Assembly: GCA_900491605.1 (NCBI GenBank)
Contig: UESW01004359.1
Coordinates: 526,329 to 590,328, forward strand
DNA length: 64,000 nucleotides
DNA from: Calamus simplicifolius
Taxonomy: Eukaryota > Streptophyta > Magnoliopsida > Arecales > Arecaceae
Direction: 5' to 3'
The position numbers were made by a program, and so were the translations under genes. Below the pieces are notes generated by a model that made no database searches, was not told the origin of the DNA, and was given only the letters and a program-made list of their open reading frames with translations. Positions 22,413-34,041 of this stretch are shown piece by piece. Position 1 is the stretch's first letter. The number at the start of each line of letters is the position of its first letter.

Positions 22413-24250
22413 GAAAGGGAGAGAGCTTCGATAGGGCCCATGCCAACCTCAAATAGCAGACATAAAAGAAGATGTAAAGCAGTGCCGGCAGGGCTCCACA
22501 GCGGTACGCTTTAATTCCCGTGCAATCTCTCTCACGGTGACCTGAAGACGAAGCAAGTACCCAAACAGGGGTAGGCCCGGACAGTTGGGCAAGCTTAGAT
22601 TATCGTAGAACGATGAAGTCAAATTAATGGCAAAAAAATTAGAAGTTTCCGCATTAGAATTTCAATTTCATCAAAGAATTTTATCCACCTTTTGTTTCAT
22701 CGTAAGCATAAAGAATGCTATAATTTTTCAGACATGGTGTGCAATTGAGAAAGTTTTCTACTACTCTTTAATCTTTTTGATGGTTAGAGCCCTTAAGGCA
22801 CTGTCAGATGGAAAGCTTGCTATCTAAGCAGACGTCAGTGGGGCTCCTTGACATTGCTCCATCTCAAGTGGTCCTGGTTAATTCTCGTGATCCACAGGGC
22901 ATTTGTCCAACCATTGAGTTGCTTTGTTTTTAAGTGAAATGGAATTGGAAATGAACCACATGCTCGTATGAAAACTCGCAGCAAGCTAGAAGCGATTGGG
23001 GAGAGGCTTTTTCTCTTGGAAAATACTAATTAAAGACCACAGCTTTGTTTGTTCACCGGTCTGAAGTAAATATTTTGATAATTGGCTGGGTGTTGTTAGC
23101 AGGGCCTAACTAATAACACCCCCACCTCATCATGCAACATATTCCAACTGCTATTCCAACTACTATGGTTGAGTTTTAGAGTGCTTTAACACTCTTATGC
23201 ATCACTTTGAGGTGGCATAGCACGTTTCTTAGCATAGTTTCATGCCCCAGATTTCTGATGATGACTTGGATCAAATAGCTTCCGAGTTGTTGGGATTCAT
23301 GGTCGAGACGCAGCAAGTTTAGGAACTCAGAATTTTACTGCCAGTTGAAAAAGGGATTCCAATGAGCCAGCTGGCAGTTCAATGCTGCGTGGACTGATAT
23401 CCAGTTAAAAATTTTGCACTAGATCAAGTGGGTTATAAAGTCAACCTTAAAAGAAAACATTGTTCATCATAATCTAGGCCGATTCTTAGCCCGTTGGATT
23501 CACGATCCCAAAACGCATCCCGTAAACCTGTGGCTTCTAACTGGTATAATCAAGGCGTAGATAACCTCGCTTAATCTCTTGAGGTGATGGCACATCTTGA
23601 AATTATATTTTTAATCTAATATAAAAACTTTAATAACCTCAAATATCGTGCAACAACTCACGGTATTTATTAACATCACGAAAGGATTATGATTTGCCTG
23701 AAAAATACTTAAAAAGATCAATGATGACTAAGACTTATATAGCCTAAAAGAATCATGTTGCAAAATCTATTAATTAGTGCTAGTGCTCGAGCCTACTCTA
23801 ATATTATTTATAATGATTTAAAATTTTAATTAAAAAAAGTAAATAAAAATTATTTAATTTTTTTTAAATCCAATCTCTCAAAGTCATAATCGCAAAAAAT
23901 TGAGTCATATATTAATGAAGCCTTTCTACCACCTACATCCTTTTGCCATGAATCACAAATCACAAAACAGTTGGTAATGAGAACATTGCTTTGGATGAGA
24001 TTCCGTGGCACAATTTTAGCTATCGATGACTACTATTTCTGCGACAAAGACATCAAACTATACCAGCGATTAACATTACAATTAGTGGTAATCATGTGCT
24101 ATCTGTACAGTTCTTGCACAAGCAAATTGCTTGTGATTTGCTTCCTTCCTTGACTATGCACGGAAAATTCTTTCCGCCTAATCTCGAAGAAGGGTTTTAT
24201 GATATGGATAATGAGCAAAATAGTTAAACTAAATAAATAAAAGGCAGCTT
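22413..24250. other. intergenic DNA, no gene recognised
   Basis: Mixed composition up to about 23750, then AT-rich. Short open frames (22627-22827, 23971-24153) show no family resemblance. Confidence 0.35.
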
Positions 24251-24992
24251 GGACGGCCCCCAATCCTGGGCGGCCCTCAGTCTTGGGCGGCCTCCAGAGT
24301 CTAGGCGGCCTCCGGTCCTAGGCGGCCCCTAGAGTCTGGACGGCCCCCAGTCTTGGGCAGACGGCTCCCAGTCTTGGACGGCCTCTAGAGTCTAGGCGGC
24401 CTCCGGTCCTAGGCGGCCCCTAGAGTCTAGATGGCCCCCAGTCCTGGGCGGCCCCCAGTCTTGGGCGGCCTCCAGAGTCTAGGCGGCCTTCGGTCCTAGG
24501 CGGCCCCTAGAGTCTGGACGGCCCCCAGTCTTGGGCAGGCGGCCCCCAGTCTTGGGCGGCCTCCAGAGTCTAGGCGGCCTCCGGTCCTAGGCGGCCCCTA
24601 GAGTCCGGACGGCCCCAGTCCTGGGCGGCCCCCAGTCTTGGGCGGCCTCCAGAGTCTAGGCGGCCTCCGGTCCTAGGCGGCCCCTAGAGTCCGGACGGTC
24701 CCCAGTCCTGGGCGGCCCCCAGTCTTGGGCGGCCTCCAGAGTCTAGGCGGCTTCCGGTCCTAGGCGGCCCCCAGAGTCTGGACGGCCCCCAGTCCTGGGC
24801 GGCCCCCAGTCTTGGGCGGGCGGCCCCCAGTCTTGGGCGGCTCCAGAGTCTAGGCGGCCTCCGGTCCTAGGCGGCCCCTAGAGTCCGGACGGTCCCCAGT
24901 CCTAGGCGGCCCCCAGTCTTGGGCGGCCTCCAGAGTCTAGGCGGCCTCCGGCTCTAGGCGGCCTCCGGCTTTAGGCGATCCCCCGGTTTAAG
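24251..24992 (+). repeat. GC-rich minisatellite with a five-monomer, about 87-bp higher-order repeat
   Basis: About 740 bp of contiguous 17-18-bp monomers, all starting (G/A)CGGCC. Five monomer types recur in fixed order: ACGGCCCCCAGTCCTGG, GCGGCCCCCAGTCTTGG, GCGGCCTCCAGAGTCTAG, GCGGCCTCCGGTCCTAG, GCGGCCCCTAGAGTCYGG. Together they form a unit of about 87 bp present about eight times. Several units carry a 3-4-bp insertion (TTGGGCAG or TTGGGCGGG) before the next monomer, and the last units degenerate. The block is a sharp GC island in AT-rich DNA. Confidence 0.95.
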
Positions 24993-26049
24993 AATAATCC
25001 CCATGTTAGAACCATTAAACGAGATAAGCCGTCATATTCGGAACAGAAATCGAGAAATGCTAAACATCATCACACCTTAAATGGTTCGCATAAGACAAAC
25101 ACCAAAAGGAGACATTGAACCTCTATTTTAGAGCCAGATCCCTTTTCCCTCACTCTGACGTCTCCACTATCCCTGACATTCCTTTGGATAATCAAGATCA
25201 TCATGAAAAAGGATGTCTTCATGAGCAAGTTTCTCAATATCCTTATTAAGTATTATCACTGAATGACCACGTAATGCAAGATGAATACTTATCCTACACG
25301 TGGATCTTCAAAATTAAAACAACAAAAGAAATAATAATAATAACACGTACAAGAAAAAAAAAGATAAAAGAAAGGAAGGAGAAGGGGAAGGGCGGCTTCT
25401 TCCTTCGAAAAAAGAGATCCTGAAAACCCTAAATAAAAAATCTGATAATCCGGCATTAACAGATTTGTTATTATGTAAACTCCTAAATGGATCCCAAGAT
25501 GTTAGAGACTTTCAAACGTCAACACCTAAGATCCCAATCCAAGACTGATTCAACACAAAGTTAACATTGAAGGCAGTTCACGTGAGGAAGAAACGACCGA
25601 TCAATCCCCATTTTCAACACGTCCGCATTGCTTTTTCTTTTTTTTTTTTTTTTTAATCTATGATATAAGCTGAGAACTTTTAAGAACTGTTTCCTTTCTT
25701 CACGTTTCTCTCTTTGGATCTCTCTTGTATTCTGACTCCTCATCTTTAATGCTAAGGAGCATGCCTGAATGTCCACGGAGAGGTAAGGAATAGGGAAAAG
25801 CTAAATATTCTTTAAAAATGGAAAAAAAAAATCCATCAGTGATTTTAATTTCAACACTATATTCTTTAGATTTTAGAATTTTTGTCTTTGCGTTATAAAA
25901 TGAAACCATATATACCAAATTTTCACCTTCACCAGTCTTTTTTTTTTTTTTTTGGGTGGTTATCCCACCGTTATTCTCTTGAAAATGAAGAACAAGCAAA
26001 GATATTCTCTTGAAAACAAATAAAAAAAGAAGCGAATTTTAAAAAGTTT
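24993..26049. other. intergenic; possible LTR remainder after the minisatellite
   Basis: The first 250 bp after the array include CTCTATTTTAGAGCCAG and a pyrimidine-rich CTCACTCTGACGTCTCC stretch, which resembles the TATA/R region of an LTR. No ends or duplication found. Poly(T) and poly(A) runs follow. No gene seen. Confidence 0.35.
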
Positions 26050-26057
26050 TGTTGAGA

Positions 26058-26090
<33 letters not shown>

Positions 26091-26130
26091 ACCTTAATCT
26101 GGCGCCTTAGACCAACTCGGCCATCTCAAC
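26050..26130 (-). tRNA. tRNA-Leu (anticodon AAG)
   Basis: The minus strand gives a complete class II tRNA: acceptor stem GTTGAGA paired with TCTCAAC, D-arm with GAGTTGGTCTAAGG, anticodon stem CCAGA/TCTGG around TTAAGGT (anticodon AAG), a variable arm, and T-arm GGTTCAAATCC. Discriminator A (26050), no encoded CCA. A T5 run on the minus strand (26041-26045) can terminate RNA polymerase III. Confidence 0.95.
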
Positions 26131-27715
26131 TGTATACTTTTTGACAATTTTAAGTTTATACAGTTTCGAACGTCGACTTATCCTTGGGATTTGGATTGGT
26201 TATTAATCGAAAAGGCTGGTACTGCAGTAGAATCAAATATAAGAAAAGATTATCAATTGGATTTTTGATTAAACCCAAGTGAGTCCTTTTGATACCACAC
26301 AATACCACTATGATACACTATATCCTGGCACCACTTGCATGACTTAGCTGCATTGTAGCCTGACCATTGTCAATTTGGTCAGACCAGAGCAATATATAGA
26401 TGGAGTTCATCTTTTTCTTCCCCTTCTTTTTGTAGGGAGAAGTAAATAAATAAAGTTGCAACGATAATTAGTAGCTTAAAAGGTCAACGTTAGTATGCTT
26501 TTTGATAGATGTTATTTTAATTAGATAGCATCTGTCGTACGTTCATCGTGGCTTCATGAGAGGGAGAGGAGAGGGAGGGAGAGAGGAATAAAGAAAGCAA
26601 GGGAGGGCAGCCATGCAGGATTGCTGCATGCCTAACCGTATCCTTGCACAATGAAAGGAAGAGAGAGAGAGAGAGAGGGGGGAGGAGAGAGAGGTTGAAG
26701 TGTTCTTTTTGAGTAGAATTATCTAGAAATGGTCCCATCTAAATGCAAACCGTTAATGATGAACTACTCCTAAGATACAATAAATTACTTTGTGTTTTTT
26801 CTTAAAGTATACTTTAATGAAAGAAAATTAGGATGAATCTAAACAAACCAATTTTAAATGTGATAAGAAATAGCAAAATTGTTGAATAAAAATCCTCCCT
26901 TCTCAAATGCTAAAAGAATACGCTCAAGTTGACTCAATTTCAAATGGTTAAAGATTCCTAGGTTTTTTTTTTTTTTACTTGTATTAAGTTATCTCGGCGG
27001 GTTAAGAATAATAATACAATCCTCTATTTATAAATTTAATCTAGACATATCTCATTAGGTCAAATAGAATGCAAACATGATACTCTTCATGATATCATGA
27101 TGCAACAATCCTATTACAACAACCTATTGTTCTTATTGCAAAATCTATTTTGAGAAATAATTTAAAATTTATTTCTAAAGAGGGCGGAGAGATAAAAATT
27201 TAATCCTTATCTATTAAAAATCTTAAAAGTTTACACCACTTAAAATTAGGATTTATGCTTAAGTGGTTTTATATTTGATCATTGTCAAATGCGGATCTAA
27301 AATTTTGAATTTAATGTCCAACATAGCATAGGTAATATATATATATATATATATATATATTAGCCCTTTACATATAGACAATATGAAGTAAAGGAGAGTA
27401 GTTCTGATAGAAAATCTTAGCAAGCCATGAACTAATATTGGAAACCTATTTACCTCCCTCTTCCTACTTTCACGCTTCATCAAGAAGTTTACCCCACTCA
27501 TTCCTTGACTAGAGAGGCTAAACTTGGAGAGCAAACATAGTTAGCTATGATAAAAGATTATACTTTAAAAAGACTGATACTAACCAACTCATTTATATCA
27601 GAGATGAAATTGATTAAAATGTATATAACTAGATGTTTGCATTAATTTATCTTATATGCGTGACTATAGATGACTTAGTTTTCATACTAGAAAGGTTAAC
27701 CAAGTCCCAGGTAGA
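26131..27715. other. intergenic DNA with simple repeats
   Basis: GA-rich tracts at 26558-26585 and 26660-26695, an (AT)14 microsatellite at 27335-27362, otherwise AT-rich sequence with no recognised gene. Confidence 0.4.
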
Positions 27716-28267
27716 GAGACTGTAACGATCCGAGCCCACGGGCCCGTTTCGTTACAAGAAAGCAAGACGGACAAGGTCCACACCAACTTGGGCCACCACA
27801 GCCCAAAAAGGGATCCAATTGGTGCTTTGTCCTTCTTGCTTAACAGGTTATAAACCACTCAACCAATTCCTAATTTTTCAATGTGGGACTATTGGGAAAG
27901 GGCATCACAATCTATCCCCTTACAGAGGCGACGTCCTCGTCGCCAGAGGCAATTGATCACAACCACCAGGCATGTAGGATTCTAGAGGTGGCCCCCACAG
28001 GTTCAAAAGGTGGCTCCCATCCCCCATGGATGTAGCACTTTGCCTTGTGTGGCACTTAGCTCCTGCACTTCCGACTGATGCATGGCTCTGATACCATATT
28101 GTAACGACCCGGGCCCACGGGCCCGTTTCGTTACAAGAAAGCAAGACGGACAAGGTCCATACCAATTGGATCCCTTTTGGGCTGTGGTAGCCCAAGTTGG
28201 TGTGGACCTTGTCCGTCTTGCTTTCTTGTAACGAAACGGACCCATGGATCCGGATCGTTACAGAGAC
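27716..28267. mobile_element. 542-bp foldback-like element with about 102-bp terminal inverted repeats and 5-bp target duplication
   Basis: The element spans 27721-28262, starts TGTAACGATCCG and ends CGGATCGTTACA, and is flanked by a perfect 5-bp duplication GAGAC (27716-27720, 28263-28267). Its left 103 bp (27721-27823) reappear inverted as the right 102 bp (28161-28262) with few mismatches. A third, direct copy of the terminal 66 bp (28100-28165) sits beside the right end and makes a 66-bp-arm hairpin around a 31-bp loop (28166-28196). The end itself is palindromic (TGTAACGA...TCGTTACA). No transposase is seen. TG...CA ends with a 5-bp duplication are LTR-like, while the long inverted repeats are foldback-like, so the class is open. 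Confidence 0.75.
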
Positions 28268-28456
28268 CCTGAGCAGAAAATTTAGAGATGAGATCATTTA
28301 GGCTAGAGCTAGGGAAAGGAATGTTTTAGAAACCCCATTAAAGCTTGCTATCTTTGAATCCATCCTTTCCAACTTCACATTCCAGTTTAGCCCTTCAATC
28401 TATCAAATGAAAATAAAAATCATTTATATAAAAATATCTTCCTATGATTAAATCTA

Positions 28457-28472
28457 TTATATATATATATAT

Positions 28473-28531
<59 letters not shown>
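28457..28531. repeat. (AT)n microsatellite with one GAT interruption
   Basis: About 75 bp of AT repeats, interrupted once at about 28474. Confidence 0.95.
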
Positions 28532-28533
<2 letters not shown>

Positions 28534-28695
28534 ATTAGTAAATAGTAACTATAAAAATATTTTTATTTACAAAATAAAATTTATATGAGTAATGCATATA
28601 TATTGAAAGTATAATTGAAAATATAATTTGGCAAAATAAAATTAAGCTTCAATTAAAGAAATATAGTATATAATTAATATGCAAATTAGGTATGA

Positions 28696-28698
<3 letters not shown>

Positions 28699-28740
<42 letters not shown>
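28699..28740. repeat. (TA)21 microsatellite
   Basis: A 42-bp TA array immediately before GGGTATTACG. Confidence 0.95.
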
Positions 28741-28745
<5 letters not shown>

Positions 28746-28827
28746 TTACGAAAAGATGAATAAATCTAAGCAACTTATCAAAGAAAGTTATAACTTAAAA
28801 GAACATGGGTAATAAATACTAGAGTCA

Positions 28828-30382
28828 CTTTTTGTTGGAAAAATTATTGAGAAATTATTTACTCAATTATTGATTTTGATGATTAACAAAAGCCATGAGT
28901 ATATTCATTGTGCTTCTGACAAATTTGATAAGTGTTTCAGGTATTAAGATTGGTTGTTTATTCAAATGACACTTAGGAATTAGTTTTGAACCGAGTTTAA
29001 ATAGAATTTACTTAAGTTCAGAACTTGGAGCCGATACCTAGAACCATTAGAGCCGACTCCAGAATGTATTAGAGCAGTTATATATTTTCGGCACGGTTCA
29101 AAGTTGACACATAGAGTTTCAGAGTCGACACATGAATAGGTGGAGCCGACTCCAACCTGAGATACAGAGAAACTGTTTTCTGCTTTAGAAGTTGGAGTCG
29201 ACACATGGATTTCGGGAGCTGACTCCAACATAAGAATAGATACTTGATTTTTTGAGCATTTCTAGGAGTCGACACATCAGTTTTCGGGAGCCGACTCCAG
29301 TCTGAGGGGAGTCGACACTTTGTAAAGTCGGAGCCGACTCCTCATCGAATCAACTTTTTGCTATTTATGGAAATACAATCTGGAGCCGACACATAAAAAG
29401 TTGGAGCCGACTCCAACATGTCAGAAACGATTTTCAAATGTGCCAGATCAGCTCTAACGATAACTTTTCTTCACCTAACCCCAACGGATCTATTTCTTTA
29501 CGCGAGGAAGCAATCCATCTACCCTATAATGGCTATTTTCTCACCTAATCTCTATATAAAGAAGGGATTCGTCCGTTTGAAAAAGAAGAGCATAAAATCA
29601 AGAAAATAGTGAAAAAATTGAGAGAAATTTGAAAAGAAAGAGGGAAAGAAAATCTTTGAGTCCACACTCATTTCAAGAGAGATTCAAGAACAATCCAAAA
29701 GCTTCAAATAGTTCAAGTTCAAAGGATTCTCAAAGAAGAAAAGAAGAAAAGCCAAGAAGCCCTAATTCCTCAAGTTCTTTTCCAAGCTTCGTCTTCAAGA
29801 ATCAGAGCTACATCTTGATTCAACCAGTCAAAAGAGAGGAGGAAAAGAAGAAAAGCTCACATCAATCTTGCTTCAATCATGCTTTTCCAACATTTATTCA
29901 TTTATATTGCATATTTGCTCATTTAAGGACTTTAAAATTGCTATAAAATATTTATTGAATTATTGTTTGCTAATTCGATCAGGGGATTGAATTAGTTGAA
30001 GTTGTTAACCCCAGAGTAAGCTAAGTGTAGCTTACATTGGGTTTTGTGCTGGTGAACCTGGAAAAACCAGCTGGATTCGTTGTGACCCCGTATAAAACAA
30101 CAAGTTAGAGTTGTGAGCTTGTAAAATAACTAGACTGTAGTCTGGGTGATTATAGTGTGGACCCAAGAGTTGCTTGGGAGTGGACGTAGGTGTTGGTTAT
30201 ACCGAACCACTATAAATTTCTTGTGTTTGTCGTGCTTGCCTCTATCTCTCTCTCATTGTGCTTTACATTGTTGCATTAATTTGCTAGTTAACTTAATTGG
30301 TTTTAAGTTTTAATTGTTAAATTTTTTAAAAGAACCCAATTCATCCTCCCCCTCTTGGGTTGCCATATGGGCCAACACTTTT
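28828..30382 (+). mobile_element. solo LTR of a Sirevirus-like copia element, perfect 5-bp target duplication
   Basis: The LTR is 28833-30377 (1545 bp), TGTTGG...GCCAACA, with the 5-bp duplication CTTTT at 28828-28832 and 30378-30382. Its 3' end (CCCAATTCATCC ... CTCTTGGGTTGCC) closely matches the 3' end of the full element's LTR at 31.8-45.7 kb, which places it in the same lineage. A TATA box TATATAAA lies at 29553-29560. Between about 29028 and 29420 there are some 14 copies of GGAGCCGACTCC or GGAGTCGACAC. No internal sequence is left, so it arose by LTR-LTR recombination. Confidence 0.9.
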
Positions 30383-30505
30383 CAATATAGGAAAGAATAT
30401 GGATAAATTATTTTCTCATCTAAGTGTTACTTGAAAAATATGGATTCCTGAGTAGCTTTGATACCTCTCGAAGAATGAAGCCTAATTGTATATATATATA
30501 TATAT

Positions 30506-30549
<44 letters not shown>

Positions 30550-31818
30550 GTCAGATGTTTTATTTCAAGATCATTTGTAATTTTTTTTTTAACGAAATTC
30601 CTAATTAAAATAATTAAGTACAAAGAACCAATAGATGAGATTTTCTATATCTAAAAAAAGAAAAACAGGACCCTTTCTTCCTCAACATTTCTAATAATTT
30701 TTTTTATACAATACACTTGTAAATAAATTTTATTTTTTTTATACATGATAGATGTATAAAATTCTTTTATTATACAAAACCAAAAAGAAGAATGATAAGA
30801 AAATTTATATAGATAGAGGAAAAAATAATAATCCAGAAAACAAGATGAGGACTTTATATAATAACATCATACAAGAACTTTAAAAACGGACATAATGCAG
30901 CTTGGTAGCATGTTTGTTTTGGGTACAAAATGCCATGGATTGAAATAAGATTTTATATCTCATGGCATAGAAGTATCTTAATTTTTCTACAGAATGAGAT
31001 ATCCTATGTCCTGTCACATCCTGTCCCCTTCTAATCCTCTCAAATCCTGGGCTGGGTACTTATTTAGGTTACTTTTTTTAATAAAAATATTATTTACTAA
31101 GCTTTAGTGTTTCATTTAATTTTAAAATATATTTAAATTTAAAATTTTTTATAATAAATTAAATCTATTTAAAATTAATATTATGATGTATTATGCCTGA
31201 TACAAAATGTGATAGTAGGATTGAGACTAGTCTTGAATCTCTTTGAATGGGATAGGATGGCTAAGATGGCTCTCATACCATCAAAAATCGAATCATTGAG
31301 TTTAAATCGTGTCATCCCTACCTATTACTTCTCCTATGGGCAGCAACAGGGGATTAATTAAGATTGGTTGAATTTGAACATAATTTTTAATTTTTCATAC
31401 CATACATATGCAAGATATGTTTAAGGGTTAAAAAATTCTTTTTTTATACAACAATTGCATCTATTGTAATAAGAAAGTGCTTTTAATTTAGTTCAATAGA
31501 ATATAGGTCTTCAAAAATCTGATGTCATAGGTTCAAATCTATAGAGCATGATTCCATTTATGTTATGTTGAATTGCAATAAAAAGTTGAAACTTGAATTT
31601 TACCTCCTAAATGGAGGAGGTCAATTAAAAAAAGAAATGTTAATCAAAGGTCTAACTCATCACCATGCCTGTATTGTAAATATGCAATAACAAATAATTA
31701 TGCTAAAGTAAGAGGAACTAGGCCTAAATATTAATTTAAAGCTAGGCCTAAATATTAATTTGAATTATCCATGAATCTCAATAATCAAGAATTGGCAATT
31801 GATGTGGAAAGGAACAAT
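30383..31818. other. AT-rich intergenic DNA
   Basis: Starts with the compound microsatellite at 30489. No gene recognised. Confidence 0.45.
30489..30545. repeat. compound (TA)9(TG)19 microsatellite
   Basis: TA repeats 30489-30506 followed by TG repeats 30508-30545. Confidence 0.95.
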
Positions 31819-31823
31819 AGAAC

Positions 31824-33969
31824 TGTTGACCCCGTGTTGATTTTGATAATTACAAAACAATTAAGTAGGGTACTAATGTGTTTGTTACGGAGACAAAGAT
31901 CATTGCAGATAAATACAATATATCAAGAAGATATTTTAATGAGCTACAAAGTCATCTCAAATGCCTACAAGTCCCTTGACCAATTGAAGTTGTCGTTTAG
32001 CAAACTAAAACTGCTGCTACAATGCTATGGCCGAACCTTACTTCAAACGAGTCAACTGGAGTGGGATTTTAGCTAACTAGAATCTTTCACTCAGTCACCT
32101 GACTGAACCATGTTGAATTCAAGTTAACTGGACTAATTTTTTAGTCAAATGGACTTCTTACTCAGTCACCTGGCCGAATCATGTTGAGAAATAGTTAACT
32201 AAACTTGTTTTTCAGCTAGCTATTTTTTTCTTGTAAGCTACATAGCCGAACCATGTTGAGAAATAGTTAACTGGACTTATTTTCAGCTTCCTATTTTTCC
32301 TTGGTAAGCTACCTGGCCGAACCATGTTGAGAAATAGTTAACTGGACTTATTTTTTAGCTAGCTATTTTTTTCTGCACAAACACCTGGCCGAACGCTTTC
32401 TTATTCTAGTTAATTGGACTTGTCATCCAGTCAACTAGTTGTGCTGCCTTTATTCCCTAGCCGATTGCTCTTATGTTTTAGTTAACTGGATTTTTTACAT
32501 CCAGTCAACTAAGCAATGCTACATTTGCCTGTGAAATCTCTTGGTCGAATGGTTTCTTATTCTAGCTAACTGGATCTTTCATCTAGTCAGCTAGCCATGC
32601 TAATTTCTTTACTTGGCCGAATGCTTCTTCTATTTAGTTAACTGGATTTTACATCCAGTCAACTAAACAATGCTGCCCTCTCTTCTTGGCCAAATGGTTT
32701 CTTGATTTGGTTAACTAGATTTTACATCTAGTCAACTAAGCAATGCTACCTTTGCCTGTGAAACCTCCTGGCCGAATGCTCCCTTGATTTAGTTAGCTGA
32801 AATTGACATTTAGTCAACTAATGATTGCTGGCTTCACTCCCTGGATGATTGCTTTTATGCTCTAGTTAACTGGATTCTTCATCCAGCCAACTAATGATTG
32901 CTGGCTTCACTCCCTGGACGATTGCTTTTATGCTCTAGTTAACTGGATTCTTTATCCAATCAACTAAGGAGTTAACTCCACTTCACCTGGGCATGAGTTC
33001 TTTGGATTTAGTCTATTGGGGATCAATTTCAGCTAACTAGAATTGATCTTTAGCTGCATGGACGGATGCTCCATTGTCTCTGAGATGACTAGATGTTAGT
33101 TCTAGTCAACTGTGGTCGCTTTCTGAGGAAGACAATGAAGCTCTTTCTCTCTCTCTACTCCGAGTGACTGACAGATAATTTAATGTTTTGAAAATTTTTT
33201 CAACGGTTATATTTGCTCCCATTCTTCTTTCCTTTAATTCCGTTTTAGTTCTAACAGCTAGTTTTGCAGTTCAATCACCTTAAATAGCCTTGATGCCAAT
33301 AAAATAGTGTGAAAGAAAAAGTGTGTTAACAGTAGAGATATATTGCATACATCCGTGCTGTTCAAAGAGAAAGAATGAAAGCTGTGCATTGAAAGCTCTT
33401 GAAGATTATTGATTACTCATGTAACGACCCGGGCCTATCGCTCATCTTGCTAAATCATCAAAGCTTCCGAAAGCATTGAAGGCTTTAGCTACTTCAAAGA
33501 AGACTTCATTTATTGTTGAAGTGCATTCAAAGAAAGAAGTTTATTTGAGGAGTTGTCTACGAAATTGTAAAGTATTTATTTCTGAACATCTACTCATCTT
33601 AGGAGCTTTGTCTTCTGATATTTTTTGAACTTGTTTTGAATCTTGTAAAGGGTTGGGTTTAACCCTTGGTTGTTTGGCCCCCTTGTGCTGTGAAAGAAGT
33701 TGCTAGCCGGGGAAGGCTAGGGTTGTAATCGTTTGATGAAACAATTGGTGTGAAATTCCACGGGGTTCTTGGGGAGTGAACATAGGTGTAGGGTTGGCAT
33801 CAAAATAAAAATCTTTGTGTTTGTGATTGCCTGCTTATTTTCTATGATATACTTATATTCACCACACCACTACTAATTAAGTTTCAATTATTTGAAAGCA
33901 CATATCTGCTCAATTAATTTTAAGAAACCCAATTCATCCCTCCTCTTGGGTTGCTACCACTGGGCAACA
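31824..33969 (+). repeat. 5' LTR of the Sirevirus element
   Basis: TGTTGACC...GGGCAACA, 2146 bp. From about 32120 to 33115 it holds some 14 spaced units built on AGTTAACTGG and CCAGTCAACTA, often as a pair that can fold into a hairpin. One 73-bp unit is tandemly duplicated here (about 32822-32968) but single in the 3' LTR. A 20-bp insertion flanked by CTCAT lies at 33421-33440. Confidence 0.92.
33421..33440. mobile_element. 20-bp insertion relic with 4-5-bp duplication
   Basis: Present only in the 5' LTR: GTAACGACCCGGGCCTATCG between two copies of CTCAT (33416-33420, 33441-33445). The 3' LTR has a single CTCAT at the same place. Its first 15 bases equal the terminus of the foldback-like element copy at 28101. 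Confidence 0.55.
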
Positions 33970-33971
33970 AG

Positions 33972-33983
33972 TGGTATCAGAGC
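33972..33983 (+). promoter_or_regulatory. primer-binding site (initiator tRNA-Met)
   Basis: TGGTATCAGAGC two bases after the 5' LTR is the standard plant copia primer site complementary to the 3' end of initiator tRNA-Met. Confidence 0.95.
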
Positions 33984-34041
33984 AGTGCTCCTGATTCTTT
34001 TGCTTTAACAAGCTTGGAGTCAAAGATCATTAGCAATCCAA

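Larger units (their letters stand above)
28268..28827. other. AT-rich spacer
   Basis: Contains two AT microsatellites (28457-28531 and 28699-28740). No gene. Confidence 0.5.

Noticed and set aside
24251..24992. CRISPR-like regularity of short repeats
   Set aside because: The monomers are contiguous with no unique spacers, and the genome is eukaryotic.
27920..28297. Minus-strand frames across the foldback-like element
   Set aside because: They cross the inverted repeat and its flank, and show no domain; they are by-products of its GC-rich sequence.
30420..30654. Open frames with Cys-Val or Thr-His repeats
   Set aside because: Translations of the TA/TG compound microsatellite.
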